Source: Ustilago trichophora (taxonomy: Eukaryota > Basidiomycota > Ustilaginomycetes > Ustilaginales > Ustilaginaceae). From it: a stretch of 64,000 nucleotides of DNA. This document shows positions 45,564 through 55,162 of the stretch, piece by piece. The stretch covers positions 496,001-560,000 of the forward strand of contig OOIN01000024.1 in the NCBI GenBank assembly GCA_900323505.1. Reading direction: 5' to 3'. Under the pieces are notes generated by a model. The model saw only the letters and a list, made by a program, of their open reading frames with translations, made no database searches and was not told where the DNA came from. Each line of letters opens with the position of its first letter. Within the stretch, counting starts at the first letter, position 1. Made by a program: the position numbers and the translations under genes.

Positions 45564-47003
45564 TTACTCTTCGGTCTTGAGCTTTTTGCCGATGGCGGGT
45601 GGTGCACCGTCATCTCGGTTGTTGTTGTTGTCGTTTCCTCTGTCGTTATCGCGCTTTCGCTTGTCTCCACCGGAGCGGCCGAAACTGCCACGTCCTCCAC
45701 CACGGCCAAACTTGCCACCACGACCACCACGGCCTCCTCGACTGAAACCTCCATTGCCGCCACGGAATCCACCGCCGCGCTGGGCGTCCTGTTCGCGCCT
45801 GTCAAGCATGAAGGAAGCGCGGAAGTTGGCACGCTCAATGTAGAACTTCTTGGCAGTCTCTTCATCGACACGAGCAAAGTTGACAACGTTGCCGCCAACG
45901 GTGATGTTCTTGCTCTTGATCTCGGCGAGCTTTTCATCAGAGAGGGACTCCTTGAAGCCGACAGCGCCTTCAACGGCACCGGCGGGGAACTCAACAAAGG
46001 AGGTAGGGTGAACAGTGATAAGGGTTTCCTTGAGGTCCTTCCAGTTTCCACCTTGACCAGCGCCGGTGAACTTGAGAACCGAGTTGGAGGGGAAAGTGAC
46101 GGCATCGGGATCAACAGTGCCGTCGGGACGAGTGGTGAGCTGTTTGCCGTTGTACTCGAACTCGAGAGGGTCGGATCGCTTGGGCTTGTTGTCATCCTCC
46201 TTCTTGGCGCCGCGATCACCTCGACCACCTTCGCGCTTGTTCATCTCCTTGAAGGCGTTGAATTTTTTGTGGGCCGAATCGGAGCCGCGATTGATCTTGT
46301 TGGCACTGGGATCGATTCCCTTCTCCTCCATCTTCATCTTGACGTAGGCGTCCTTGGACATGACGACGAGCTCCTTATCCTGGAAAGTGACGCCCTTGCC
46401 ACCATCGTGTTCGGGCTCCTTCTGTGCCGCCTGGGCGAGGAACTTGTTTCGGTCTTCCATCTCGGCGAATTCGACAAAGACAGAACCCTTGAAAGGCTTG
46501 GGCTTGGTAGCAGCGTCCATGTCTCGGCGCATGCGGACGCTGTTGACTTTGCCGAAGGTGCTGAAGAACGACTCGAGCTCCTTCTGCAGGGTCTCGGTCT
46601 CGTCGCCGAAACCTTTGGCGTAGACGGATCGGTCGAAAGCGTCCTTGACGGGGACGAGCTCTTTCCTTCTACGAACGTTGACACCATCCTCGCTAACGTC
46701 GAGAAGCTCCTTGGATTCCTTGAGTGCCTCAGCAATACCGTCGAGACCGAGCAAATCCTTGATACCGCGCATACGCTTGAACGAGGCAATGGTGGCAATG
46801 GGAACCCATCCTTCTGGATCCTTGCGGGTCAAAGTGAACAAAAACTTGTCAAAAGGAAGGTTCGAGTCGTGGAAATAGAACTCGACCTGTCGAAGAGCTT
46901 CTTGCTTTGCTTCGTCAACAGTCATGTTGGTGGTCGAGGTCTCGGTAGCCGAGGTGGAAGCGGCAGGGATGACTTCGTCCTGCTTGATCTGTTCTGCCGA
47001 CAT
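45564..47003 (-). CDS. LHP1: La protein (Lhp1-type RNA-binding protein)
   Basis: Single exon, 479 residues from the ATG at 47003; an in-frame ATG at 47090 adds 29 residues without family character. The La motif is at about 28-115 (QVEFYFHDSNLPFDKFLFTL and GWVPIATIASFKRMRGI), followed by an RRM at about 130-220 (VYAKGFGDETETLQKELESF; GSVFVEFAE). A second, C-terminal atypical RRM starts near LKFTGAGQGGNWKDLKETL. The tail is Gly/Arg-rich (RGG-type repeats) and ends in a basic KRKRDNDRG segment likely to act as a nuclear localisation signal. La binds the 3' oligo-U end of new RNA polymerase III transcripts and protects them during maturation. It converges with TSC10, only 262 bp apart. Confidence 0.94.
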   Translation of the reverse strand: MSAEQIKQDEVIPAASTSATETSTTNMTVDEAKQEALRQVEFYFHDSNLPFDKFLFTLTRKDPEGWVPIATIASFKRMRGIKDLLGLDGIAEALKESKELLDVSEDGVNVRRRKELVPVKDAFDRSVYAKGFGDETETLQKELESFFSTFGKVNSVRMRRDMDAATKPKPFKGSVFVEFAEMEDRNKFLAQAAQKEPEHDGGKGVTFQDKELVVMSKDAYVKMKMEEKGIDPSANKINRGSDSAHKKFNAFKEMNKREGGRGDRGAKKEDDNKPKRSDPLEFEYNGKQLTTRPDGTVDPDAVTFPSNSVLKFTGAGQGGNWKDLKETLITVHPTSFVEFPAGAVEGAVGFKESLSDEKLAEIKSKNITVGGNVVNFARVDEETAKKFYIERANFRASFMLDRREQDAQRGGGFRGGNGGFSRGGRGGRGGKFGRGGGRGSFGRSGGDKRKRDNDRGNDNNNNRDDGAPPAIGKKLKTEE

Positions 47004-47780
47004 GTTTGTAGGTATATGTGAAAAGCTCTGCCCTAACGAAGAGAGGTGATAGGAGCAAAGCGTAGGGAGGGGGATATTGGTGGTGATCAATCTAGATGAT
47101 GATGATGGCCAACCATGGGTTCCACCAACAAAAAGTGTCGTTCGTTGGACTGCGCATTCTTCATCATTTTTTAATTTTTTTTTGGGTTTTTCAGAAATTC
47201 CACTTTTTTTGCCGCCTCACCTGTCTCTTCTGACTTGGCCCGAGATTTTTTTTCTTCTCTTCTTCTCGTGGACCCTCTCTCTCTCCCTTTCTGAAACTAT
47301 ACTTAATCTAACAACGGTTGGAAAGATTGTCTCGCACGGATCGATGGCGCCACAAGGAATCGTGCACGAGCCGGGTTTGTTGTCTAATGTGCAGCTTTGG
47401 CTGTCCTCATGCAGGGAAGCCTAAAGGCGCCAAATTTCAACATTTGAAAGCCAATTAATACCACCTTACCGTACAGTCCTCTCATATATTGTCATTCATC
47501 AATCATTCACCTTGGACAACGCAGCTTCCACCCATACAACAGCATATCAAACCATTTCTCTCAAAGCGCTTCTTCTCCTTGGCCAACGATTCGGTATGCT
47601 TTGAGCAGCTACCAATCCGGGCGGTGCTCTCCATCTTTCCCTTTCTCTCTGTGGTCAGCCTCTACCTCTAATCTAGACAACGACGTACAGCGAAAGCATA
47701 CACTCACCACAATCTAGTCATCGAACAGTCGATAGTCTTGGAAAGCTTGACACCAGCAACACTATCTCAGTCACACCACC
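47004..47780. other. Divergent intergenic region, La / membrane protein
   Basis: Shared upstream region. T- and CT-rich stretches at 47165-47295; no gene or RNA seen. Confidence 0.6.
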
Positions 47781-49028
47781 ATGACTTGGTTCGCAGAGAC
47801 TGCTCGCTCATGGACAGAGAACGGGCCTCTCGAGACTGCAAAAGGTCTGCTCGAAGCGGCGCTCTTTCGCAGCCCTGAACCTCAACCTGTCTCGGCATGG
47901 AGAATGATCATCGACCCGCCTATGCCTTATTGGGTCACGCTTTTCTCTCAATCCTGCCGCATCATCTCGCTTCTCATCCTTCTTCCCATCTTTCTCATCG
48001 GCGTGCTCGACTTTGCCGGATACGCCGTGTTCAGAACTCTAGGTAGGTCCCTGTAGCACCAACACAGTCACGAGATCATCAAGCATCAGTGCTGACTCCC
48101 TCTATCATGCCTTGCAACAGGTCTGCACCGACGCAGAGTGCGCATTCAACGTCAAACAAAGGCCGGCATCAAGCTCCCCGTCGGCCGCACCAACTCGTCT
48201 CGCCGTAAACCTCGCGTATACCAAAATGATCGTCATCGTCCCACTGACCGCAGCAACATCCCCAGCATTGTCAAAGCACCTCTTCTCTCTCCTGGTACCT
48301 ACGACGCCGAAACTTTGCTCCGCCAGCGCGCACGTAGCCTCAGCAGCGCTTCTGCTGAAGAAGAAGCCGCATGGGTCGCAAGTGGAGGTCAACAGGCAAG
48401 ACTCAGCACCATCACCAAAGATCCAGATCTCTCGCTCGCTTCACCCGACTTTGACGCAGGCTCGCAAAGCGATGCAGATGCAGATGCAGATGCACCGAGG
48501 GACTACTTTGGTCGAGCACCAAGGGTTGGTGTCGACGGAGCGCTTGGATTGGCCGATACCGATGTTGACGAGAGTGGCACTGAGAGTGGGAGAGAGAGTC
48601 CCGTACAACGCTTCTCCCAGCACAAAGGCCCCAGTAGAAGAAGAGGTCTTTCGGGTGGACTGAATTTTACCCCTGTTAGCCCGGACAAGCCTGCCCCGCC
48701 TCTCAATAACACTGTAACAGATACAGCCCTTACCCAGGACACAGATTCTTACAGCCCCAGCGTGGTGAGCCTCGGCGATTCGTCCACATCCTCTTCCAAC
48801 GAAATACAATCTCTCGCCTCCACCACCAAAAGCAGCAACACTTACAACAACAAATCCAAAAGCGCAGCAAATATGATCGACGATGCAGCAAGCTCCAACA
48901 TGAGCTCGTCATGGATCGGTGTTGAGGCAGATCAAGACTCGATTGTGCCTCCTGTAGCTGTAGATTCGGCCGTGGCGGCTGCAGCGGCTGGGTTGGAGCC
49001 CAATTCCAAGGTCAAACGTCTCGAGTGA
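47781..49028 (+). CDS. Single-span membrane protein of unknown function
   Basis: Two exons, 47781-48042 and 48121-49028, around a 78 bp intron (GTAGGT donor, branch-like GCTGAC, ACAG acceptor, phase 1); product 389 residues. Not recognised. Residues about 60-84 form one strong membrane span (IISLLILLPIFLIGVLDFAG) followed by a basic cluster (LHRRRVRIQRQTK), so the long C-terminal tail probably faces the cytosol. The short N-terminal part (MTWFAETARSWTENGPLETA) looks amphipathic. The tail is Ser/Asp-rich, with an Asp-Ala repeat (SDADADADA) and no known domain. The intron falls just after the span and splicing keeps an open frame to the stop, which supports a real gene. ER or other endomembrane location is inferred only. 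Confidence 0.78.
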
Positions 49029-49440
49029 GACCAAGGAGGGGTGAAAAAAAAAAAAAAGTGTTCATGTCTTTCATATCATCATAAAGGGAACTTTGTTTGT
49101 TTGTTGTTCTGGATCCGTTGCACTGCTGTTTGGTTATGAAAAAAAGTGTGGTCAACTATGACTTTGCGGGCTGTGTGCCCACCGATTGAGATGAGATTTA
49201 CCGCCTTCGTTTCAGATGTCACGTTGTTGCTAGACCTAGCCGCTCGACATGGAAGACCACCAAGACTCCACTCACACACACACACACACACATTGAAACA
49301 ACACTAGCACAGACAGTCGAAAACAACATTTTACAACGCTTCTGAACCATTCCAGTTGAAAACTTTGTTTAAGCAACAAACTTATTCAACATTGTGTGTT
49401 GGAAAAAAGGCAAGAAGTGTGCAGAATTACTGGGGTGCAT
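49029..49440. other. Convergent spacer
   Basis: 3' ends of the membrane-protein and cyclophilin genes. Contains an A run near 49044-49056 and (CA)n at about 49272-49292. Confidence 0.6.
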
Positions 49441-49974
49441 TTAGCACTCACCGCAGTCAGCGATGGTGATGGTGGACCTGGTCTTGCCGGAACCGGAGCC
49501 TTCGCCCTCGATAGCCTTGACAATGTCCATGCCGTCGACGACCTCGCCGAAGACGACGTGCTTGCCGTCGAGCCACGAGGTGACGACGGTGGTGATGAAG
49601 AACTGCGAGCCGTTGGTGTTGGGACCGGCGTTGGCCATCGAGAGGAGACCGGGCTTGGAGTGGGTCAGCTTGAAGTTCTCGTCGGCAAACTTGGCGCCGT
49701 AGATCGACTTGCCACCGGTACCGTTGCCGGCGGTGAAGTCACCACCCTGGAGCATGAACTGGGGGATGACACGGTGGAAGGACGAGCCCTTGTAGCCGAA
49801 ACCGTGAGCACCGGTGCAGAGCTCACGGAAGTTCTTGGCCGTCTTGGGGACAACGTCGTCGTAGAGCTTGAAGGTGATGCGGCCCAGAGGGGCGTTGTTC
49901 TTGGTAACGTCGAAGAATACGTTGGACATGATTCTGGCAGACGAAGTGAATTGACGAGCAAAAGTGGCGTGCAT
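49441..49974 (-). CDS. Cyclophilin (peptidyl-prolyl cis-trans isomerase), possibly dual-targeted
   Basis: Single exon, 177 residues from the first ATG. The cyclophilin fold is complete: catalytic Arg68 in [15 protein letters not shown] (equivalent to Arg55 of cyclophilin A), NGSQFFITT, and Trp134 in [13 protein letters not shown], the residue that makes members cyclosporin-sensitive. The first 15 residues ([15 protein letters not shown]) are basic and hydroxylated without acidic residues, like a mitochondrial presequence, and a second Met at 49929 ([11 protein letters not shown]) is exactly where cytosolic cyclophilins begin. In Neurospora one gene is known to give both cytosolic and mitochondrial cyclophilin; the same is inferred here. 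The end, ADCGEC, differs from the common ADCGQL. Very strong third-position C bias suggests high expression. Confidence 0.95.
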   Translation of the reverse strand: MHATFARQFTSSARIMSNVFFDVTKNNAPLGRITFKLYDDVVPKTAKNFRELCTGAHGFGYKGSSFHRVIPQFMLQGGDFTAGNGTGGKSIYGAKFADENFKLTHSKPGLLSMANAGPNTNGSQFFITTVVTSWLDGKHVVFGEVVDGMDIVKAIEGEGSGSGKTRSTITIADCGEC

Positions 49975-51707
49975 TTTGTTTTAAGAAGGAGAAAAGACTG
50001 TGTGTGAGTGAGCAGGTATGGCTTAAGGGGTAAAGAGCGAGTGAAAGTTGAGAGGGGCAACGTTGCTGGACTCGGCGATTGAAAGCTTTTGACGTCTGAT
50101 CCAGAGAGACAGACTGCCCAATCAAAACGAGTTCGTGAACGGAACGCTGCTTCGTGCATGCAGCACCAACGTGCGATCGCACCGTGATCCACAAGGATGG
50201 AGAGCTTTACGTGAATATGAAGGGACACTTACGCTATTTGATGATGGTGATGGGAGATGAGCCTCTGATGGGGAGCGGAAAGAAGGATGTACAAACAGAA
50301 GCGAATTTATACTGTTCAAGGAGCTGGTCCATGCGGCAAGTGGATCCAACGGCGAAACTCGACAGACTTGAAGAATTTCAGGGCGAAGAAGGCAGCGCAC
50401 GGAAGGCGGAAGAAGAACTTGGCTCAGAGAAAAAGTGTTCAACATGAGCAGAGCAGAACAACAGAGGCACAATAGCAGAATAAGTTGATGGCAAATTTAG
50501 GGTGGCTGACGCACTTTGTCTACTGTACAGTACACAGCAATAATTGTCCGTAGTTGTGCACCCCCTCATCACCCACAGTGCAGTTCAGTACAGTACACTG
50601 TGAGGTGCCTCCTCTTTGTTACCGTCTGACTTTCCTAAACAAAGCGCAAGAGCTCTGGCAAGTCCAGCACGGCCAAAGCGTGTCATTCATTACACTGCAT
50701 TCACAAGATTTTTGAATTCAAACTCTTCTGTATGTGTGTTGATCAACATGTTTCCATTCATGTCAAGTCTGTATATAGCGTTACCGTTACTGTAGTACAC
50801 TTTGATCAACAGGACACGTTGTCCACCGCCGAGTTGGCCGCCCCAGACAGATGTGCTTTTCAAAAGAGGGCTGAGCTGGCAGTTGTAGGCAAGGAGCGCA
50901 CGTTGGCGATTTGAGTGCCGCAATGACACTGAGCTTCAGTACAGTAGCTAGCCCCGCACATCTGTGTCGCAAACTAAGCCATCAGCATGCCTCTTCCAGT
51001 CTGACCATGGCATGAGCTTATTAGCTCTCCCTCTGACGTAGAGTCTGACCAGATCACCGACACACACACACACACGCACAGCGCCTCTCCAAAGCATGTC
51101 TCTTCTTCTTCCGCCAGATTTGTGCACGAGCCAACCACCGTCGTTTATTTGCTTTTTGTTTTTGTTTTCATTTTTTCACCGATCACCATCCATGAACACA
51201 ACAAAATCGGGCTCAACAAGGACAGATCATCGATCAGCTTCGATATCGCGATGAAACGGGCGGCAATCGGGAGATTCGCCTGAATCAAGCCAACACAGAG
51301 AAGTGAGGGTCCAATGCAGCTGCAGGCGAAACAGAGTACAACTAAGTCATGCCGCCCCGGAATTGGCTTTCATCTGTGTCGTTGTCAAGCCACCCAAAAC
51401 CTTCGTCGTCGCATCATCATCATTCAAAGGAGAAAGCAGCACGGTGTCGGAATTGGCTGTCCAGCTACCATCTCGAACCATCATCACAACCATCGGATCA
51501 CAATTTCGTCAGCTTTAACATGGGCAGCTTGCACCTACTTGCTTCGCCAAGCAGCAACTAGACACACGGCCATAGTCGGTGTCGAACCTATCCTCAAGCC
51601 TCCGCATACACGAACGGATCTCGGTACGGTGCGGACTACCTCGACCCGTATTGAGTCACAATCATAGCATCAGACCATCCCGCCAACAGCCAGATACAGC
51701 CAAGAAG
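49975..51707. other. Divergent intergenic region, cyclophilin / ankyrin protein
   Basis: About 1.7 kb without a recognisable gene. Holds a CTGTACAG copy at 50523-50530, further GTAC-rich sequence at 50585-50600 and 50938-50946, and an (AC)n run at about 51059-51076. Confidence 0.6.
50521..50602. repeat. CTGTACAG palindrome plus neighbouring half-sites
   Basis: TACTGTACAGTACAC at 50521-50535, then TCAGTACAGTACACTG at about 50585-50600, about 0.6 kb upstream of the cyclophilin start. Confidence 0.6.
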
Positions 51708-53783
51708 ATGACACCCATGCTCCAGTCTACCACTCCGATTCCGCTGCCGAGGGGCGCCAAGCAGCCATATCTCAACAGAACAGCGCAACACAAGGAGCAT
51801 GAGCACACTGTGTCATCGTGTGCACCAGGGCCGTCTTCTCTGTCCAGGACAACGCTCAGCCAACGCTTTCGACGCGCCATTCAGCAAGACGACCTATCCT
51901 CGGCCCAACGCATCGCTGCGAGAGCTTTTGAGCTGCAATTCCTCCCTCGCACCACATTTCACGAGGCATTCAACCAAAGCTCAAATCAAAGCAGCCCACT
52001 ACCACCTAAAGCAGCTCTCCGTGCAGCAGAAGCCCAACGCCCCTCCTCTGCACATCCCTTCGATGTCCGCAACGTAGAACCCGTCTCAGAACGCATCGGC
52101 CTCACAAAGCAGCATCATCATCATCATCGCAAATACACACTCGCCGTCCACGATGAACCACTCACCGACACAGCCAGTACCGCTGATCCAAGTCTCGTCA
52201 TTGCCATCAAGAGCAACGCAGACGTAGAGCTCGTCCGCTGGCTCATAGAAATGGATCACGAACAAAAAGCGCCCAGTGTCGATGCGGATGGCAATACCAT
52301 TCTTCACCTCGCTACACTCTACGATCGCTCCGATATCATCTATGCATACTCGACATACACTAACAGTCACGTTGCAGCCACCTTGTCGGACCTCATCGAT
52401 GCTGATACCATGCACGATCGACGCACCGCCCTCCATTTAGCTTGCATCCGCGGGTTTGACGACGTTGCGCGCCAATTGCTGGATTTGGGAGCCGATGTCG
52501 ACTTGCAAGATCGGGCAGGTAACACAGCGTTGCATTTTGCCTCGGCTTGGGGACACATCTCGCTTGTTCAGCTGTTGATAGAACGAGGTTGTTCGTTAGC
52601 GGTCAAGAACGTCGAAGGTTCGACCCCGTCGGATTATGCCTACTCGCACAGCGTCAAGGAGGCGCTAGAGACTATGGGGCGTGTACGATATGAGAGCAGG
52701 AAGAAGACACGCCGTGTACCCGTGGCTACTGTTATGCCTGCAGCGATACGTCCGCCGGCTACTGCTACTGCTGCTGCTGCAAATGCTGCAAATGCTGTCT
52801 CTCCTCAACCTGACGAGTCGAGTTCGTCGGATAGGCAGGCGCGGACGAGACCCTTTCCTTCGTTTCTGAGCAGAAACGGTTCTAACAGCGGTGCTTCGAG
52901 GAGCAGCAACACCACTCCCGTCCGCACAAATTTTGTTGATATGAGCGCCGACCAGACAGCAGAGGTCATCGATGACTGGGATCCCGAGAAGACGTTCGCC
53001 CAACCCGGCCAGGATCTGTTTCCTGGCAATCGAGGCGCATTCTCCTCTCCACCAGTACAACGAGTAGCCAGCCCCGCCAGCTTTTCCACTCCAGCTCGGC
53101 CATCCATAGACCTGTACAGCGAAGTGCTTAACCATTCCCCCCGAACGGCCGGCGGTTTTACGCCTTCCACTCAGCATCCACATCGAGCGGTATCCCCACA
53201 GCCCCGAGCACTAGCCAAATCTCCACCGAGTGTGCTCCCGAGCGGACCGATGCGGTCACCAGATGAAGCCATGATGCAGTGGCAAGCGGCCAAAGGTCTG
53301 TTCCCTCAGAGCGCCTCTGAAGCCGAGATCCGTCGTCAACTCTCCCCCAATCTGGGACCCATCAGAAGAACGCCAAGTCCAGGAAACGTTGGCACCGCTT
53401 CATCTGCCGATAAGGTCAAGATGCAAGATGCCGCAGCAATGTCACTCTTTCGTAGCACTACACCGCAACCCGGCGTGCCGGGACGCATCGATACTCCGCC
53501 ACTCAACGTTGGCGGAAGGGAAAGCCCTTTCATGCTCGCTGGGGCAACAAAGGGGAAGAATGCGAATGCAAATGCGAATGCGAATGCGGATGGGATAAAA
53601 TCTCCTCCTCCTCCTCCTCCGACCCAGACGGAAACGACTAGGGCGGTACGAAGCGTGGCTGGTGAAAGCACGGATGGTGGGACTGGAGGTCCGCCACTAC
53701 TGGCTCCCATTGCAACGCTACCACGCGCTGCAAGGAGTCAAGGTGAAGGCGAGAGAGAGAGGGGACGTCAAACGCAGAGGTAG
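51708..53783 (+). CDS. Ankyrin-repeat protein (possibly Avo2-like)
   Basis: Single exon, 691 residues from the ATG at 51708; an in-frame ATG at 51579 would add 43 residues that look like untranslated sequence. After a Ser/Arg-rich start, residues about 160-310 form ankyrin repeats: DADGNTILHLATLYDRSDII, RRTALHLACIRGFDDVARQL and GNTALHFASAWGHISLVQLL, closing with STPSDYAYSHSVKEALETMG. The remaining 380 residues are Ser/Pro/Ala-rich and disordered-looking, with an Asn-Ala repeat (about residues 619-629) encoded by AATGCG units near 53560-53590 and a Pro run. A few-repeat N-terminal ankyrin domain with a long disordered tail resembles the TORC2 accessory protein Avo2, but that is a guess from layout; ankyrin repeats alone only imply protein binding. 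Confidence 0.85.
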   Translation: MTPMLQSTTPIPLPRGAKQPYLNRTAQHKEHEHTVSSCAPGPSSLSRTTLSQRFRRAIQQDDLSSAQRIAARAFELQFLPRTTFHEAFNQSSNQSSPLPPKAALRAAEAQRPSSAHPFDVRNVEPVSERIGLTKQHHHHHRKYTLAVHDEPLTDTASTADPSLVIAIKSNADVELVRWLIEMDHEQKAPSVDADGNTILHLATLYDRSDIIYAYSTYTNSHVAATLSDLIDADTMHDRRTALHLACIRGFDDVARQLLDLGADVDLQDRAGNTALHFASAWGHISLVQLLIERGCSLAVKNVEGSTPSDYAYSHSVKEALETMGRVRYESRKKTRRVPVATVMPAAIRPPATATAAAANAANAVSPQPDESSSSDRQARTRPFPSFLSRNGSNSGASRSSNTTPVRTNFVDMSADQTAEVIDDWDPEKTFAQPGQDLFPGNRGAFSSPPVQRVASPASFSTPARPSIDLYSEVLNHSPRTAGGFTPSTQHPHRAVSPQPRALAKSPPSVLPSGPMRSPDEAMMQWQAAKGLFPQSASEAEIRRQLSPNLGPIRRTPSPGNVGTASSADKVKMQDAAAMSLFRSTTPQPGVPGRIDTPPLNVGGRESPFMLAGATKGKNANANANANADGIKSPPPPPPTQTETTRAVRSVAGESTDGGTGGPPLLAPIATLPRAARSQGEGERERGRQTQR

Positions 53784-55162
53784 CAGCAAGACAGAGTAAT
53801 TTGATGTACAGTCAAATAGACACGGCTGGTCCGTATCGAGATGGCTCTAGCCCTTCAACACCTCGTCCTGACGATCGGGAAACGTTTGGATGATATGGAA
53901 AAGTGACACTCTGTAGCCGTAGCAATGGAATATAATTTGACCGGCGGTTCGCTGTGCGACTTTGCCTGCCAAGTTGTGTTATAAGACCCAGAGTGCTATA
54001 TGAGAACTTGATGTGTTGAGAGATGCCAAATTGTGTCGAGTGACATTATACGGTAGATGGTCAAAGCATTATTACTATGTTGAAAATCTCCGCCGTCAAA
54101 ATTTCTCGCTCTTATCTGTGGGAGCGCGGAACTTTGCATGAAACCGCTCAAAGCCAAAGACGAATGTGTATAACCAGCAAGGTCCCCTTGCCCTCGATCT
54201 CGAGTTTGGTACAAGGATTGACACTTGTTGCCCGAGGTGTCATGCTTTTATACTATAAGAATGTGTGTGTGCGTTTGTGTGTTTTTGTGAGAGGGTCAAA
54301 GGATCAAGCGCGGCAAATCGAGCGGATATCTGACCGGGCCTTATCGAAGTTCTAAACGCTAACGGGCCAAAGACCGGGCCTTTTTTTTCCCTTTCCTTTT
54401 CAGTCGCGCCACGGCACACATCCACCCATCCACATGCCAAGCGAGCTGTCACACAACGAATCCCACAATTTCACCCAAAGCATGTTGTCTACGCAACAAC
54501 ATACAGATAGTCATATGATAGGTCGATCCCTTTCGCCGTTTTGCGACGGGTGGATTGCTCTCTTCGGGCCTTTTCCTGGGCCTTTTTCGCGAGAGATGAA
54601 AAACTTGCTTCTATTTTACTTACCAAGAGGCTTATGCGATTGAGGATGCCCCCTTTTTCCCTTCGATCGGTGTTGGACGAGGGAGAGCGACCAATGAAGC
54701 GAGGTTTATTTACACCTACTGTACAGCAAGGGGATGTGCAGGACTGTGCGATCGCGTGACATAGCGGAACAATAGTTCCCTCTCCTCTTCCTTCCGTCTT
54801 TGCATATAATCAATTCAAGGATGTGGTGAGCATCTTTCACCCAATCGCATCGCATCGTACAATAACAAGTCGCTTAATGGTCTTTTCGTGAGCCTGTGTC
54901 TTTTCCTCGAGTTGAATTTATTACCCCGGGAAATGGCCCATAGATAGCAAGAGTGGCACTGTTGGACGCATTCCGTTGTCTTGACCTGTGTGTGAATTCT
55001 CCTGCCCTCAATTTCTCTCCCTCTCCGGTTCTTTTATAAGGCTTGTACTCTTTTCTCACTTGCGTGCGCTTCGCCCCTCACACCCTCCAATAGCATCCCC
55101 CCTCCCGATAGCATCTCTGCTACATACACATTTGCACCCAATCTACCTAAGCGATAGCAAAC
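53784..55162. other. Intergenic, ankyrin gene downstream / IDO upstream
   Basis: About 1.4 kb; no gene recognised. A CTGTACAG copy lies at 54719-54726, about 440 bp upstream of the IDO start. A pyrimidine-rich stretch at about 55005-55110 directly precedes the IDO ATG. Confidence 0.6.

Noticed and set aside
45525..47021. 498-codon open frame on the plus strand
   Set aside because: Fully antisense to the La gene; an effect of that gene's biased codon use, with no domain of its own.
49445..49470. GTGAGT at the end of the cyclophilin gene as an intron donor
   Set aside because: The nearest AG would give an intron of about 22 bp, too short; the frame stops normally after ADCGEC.
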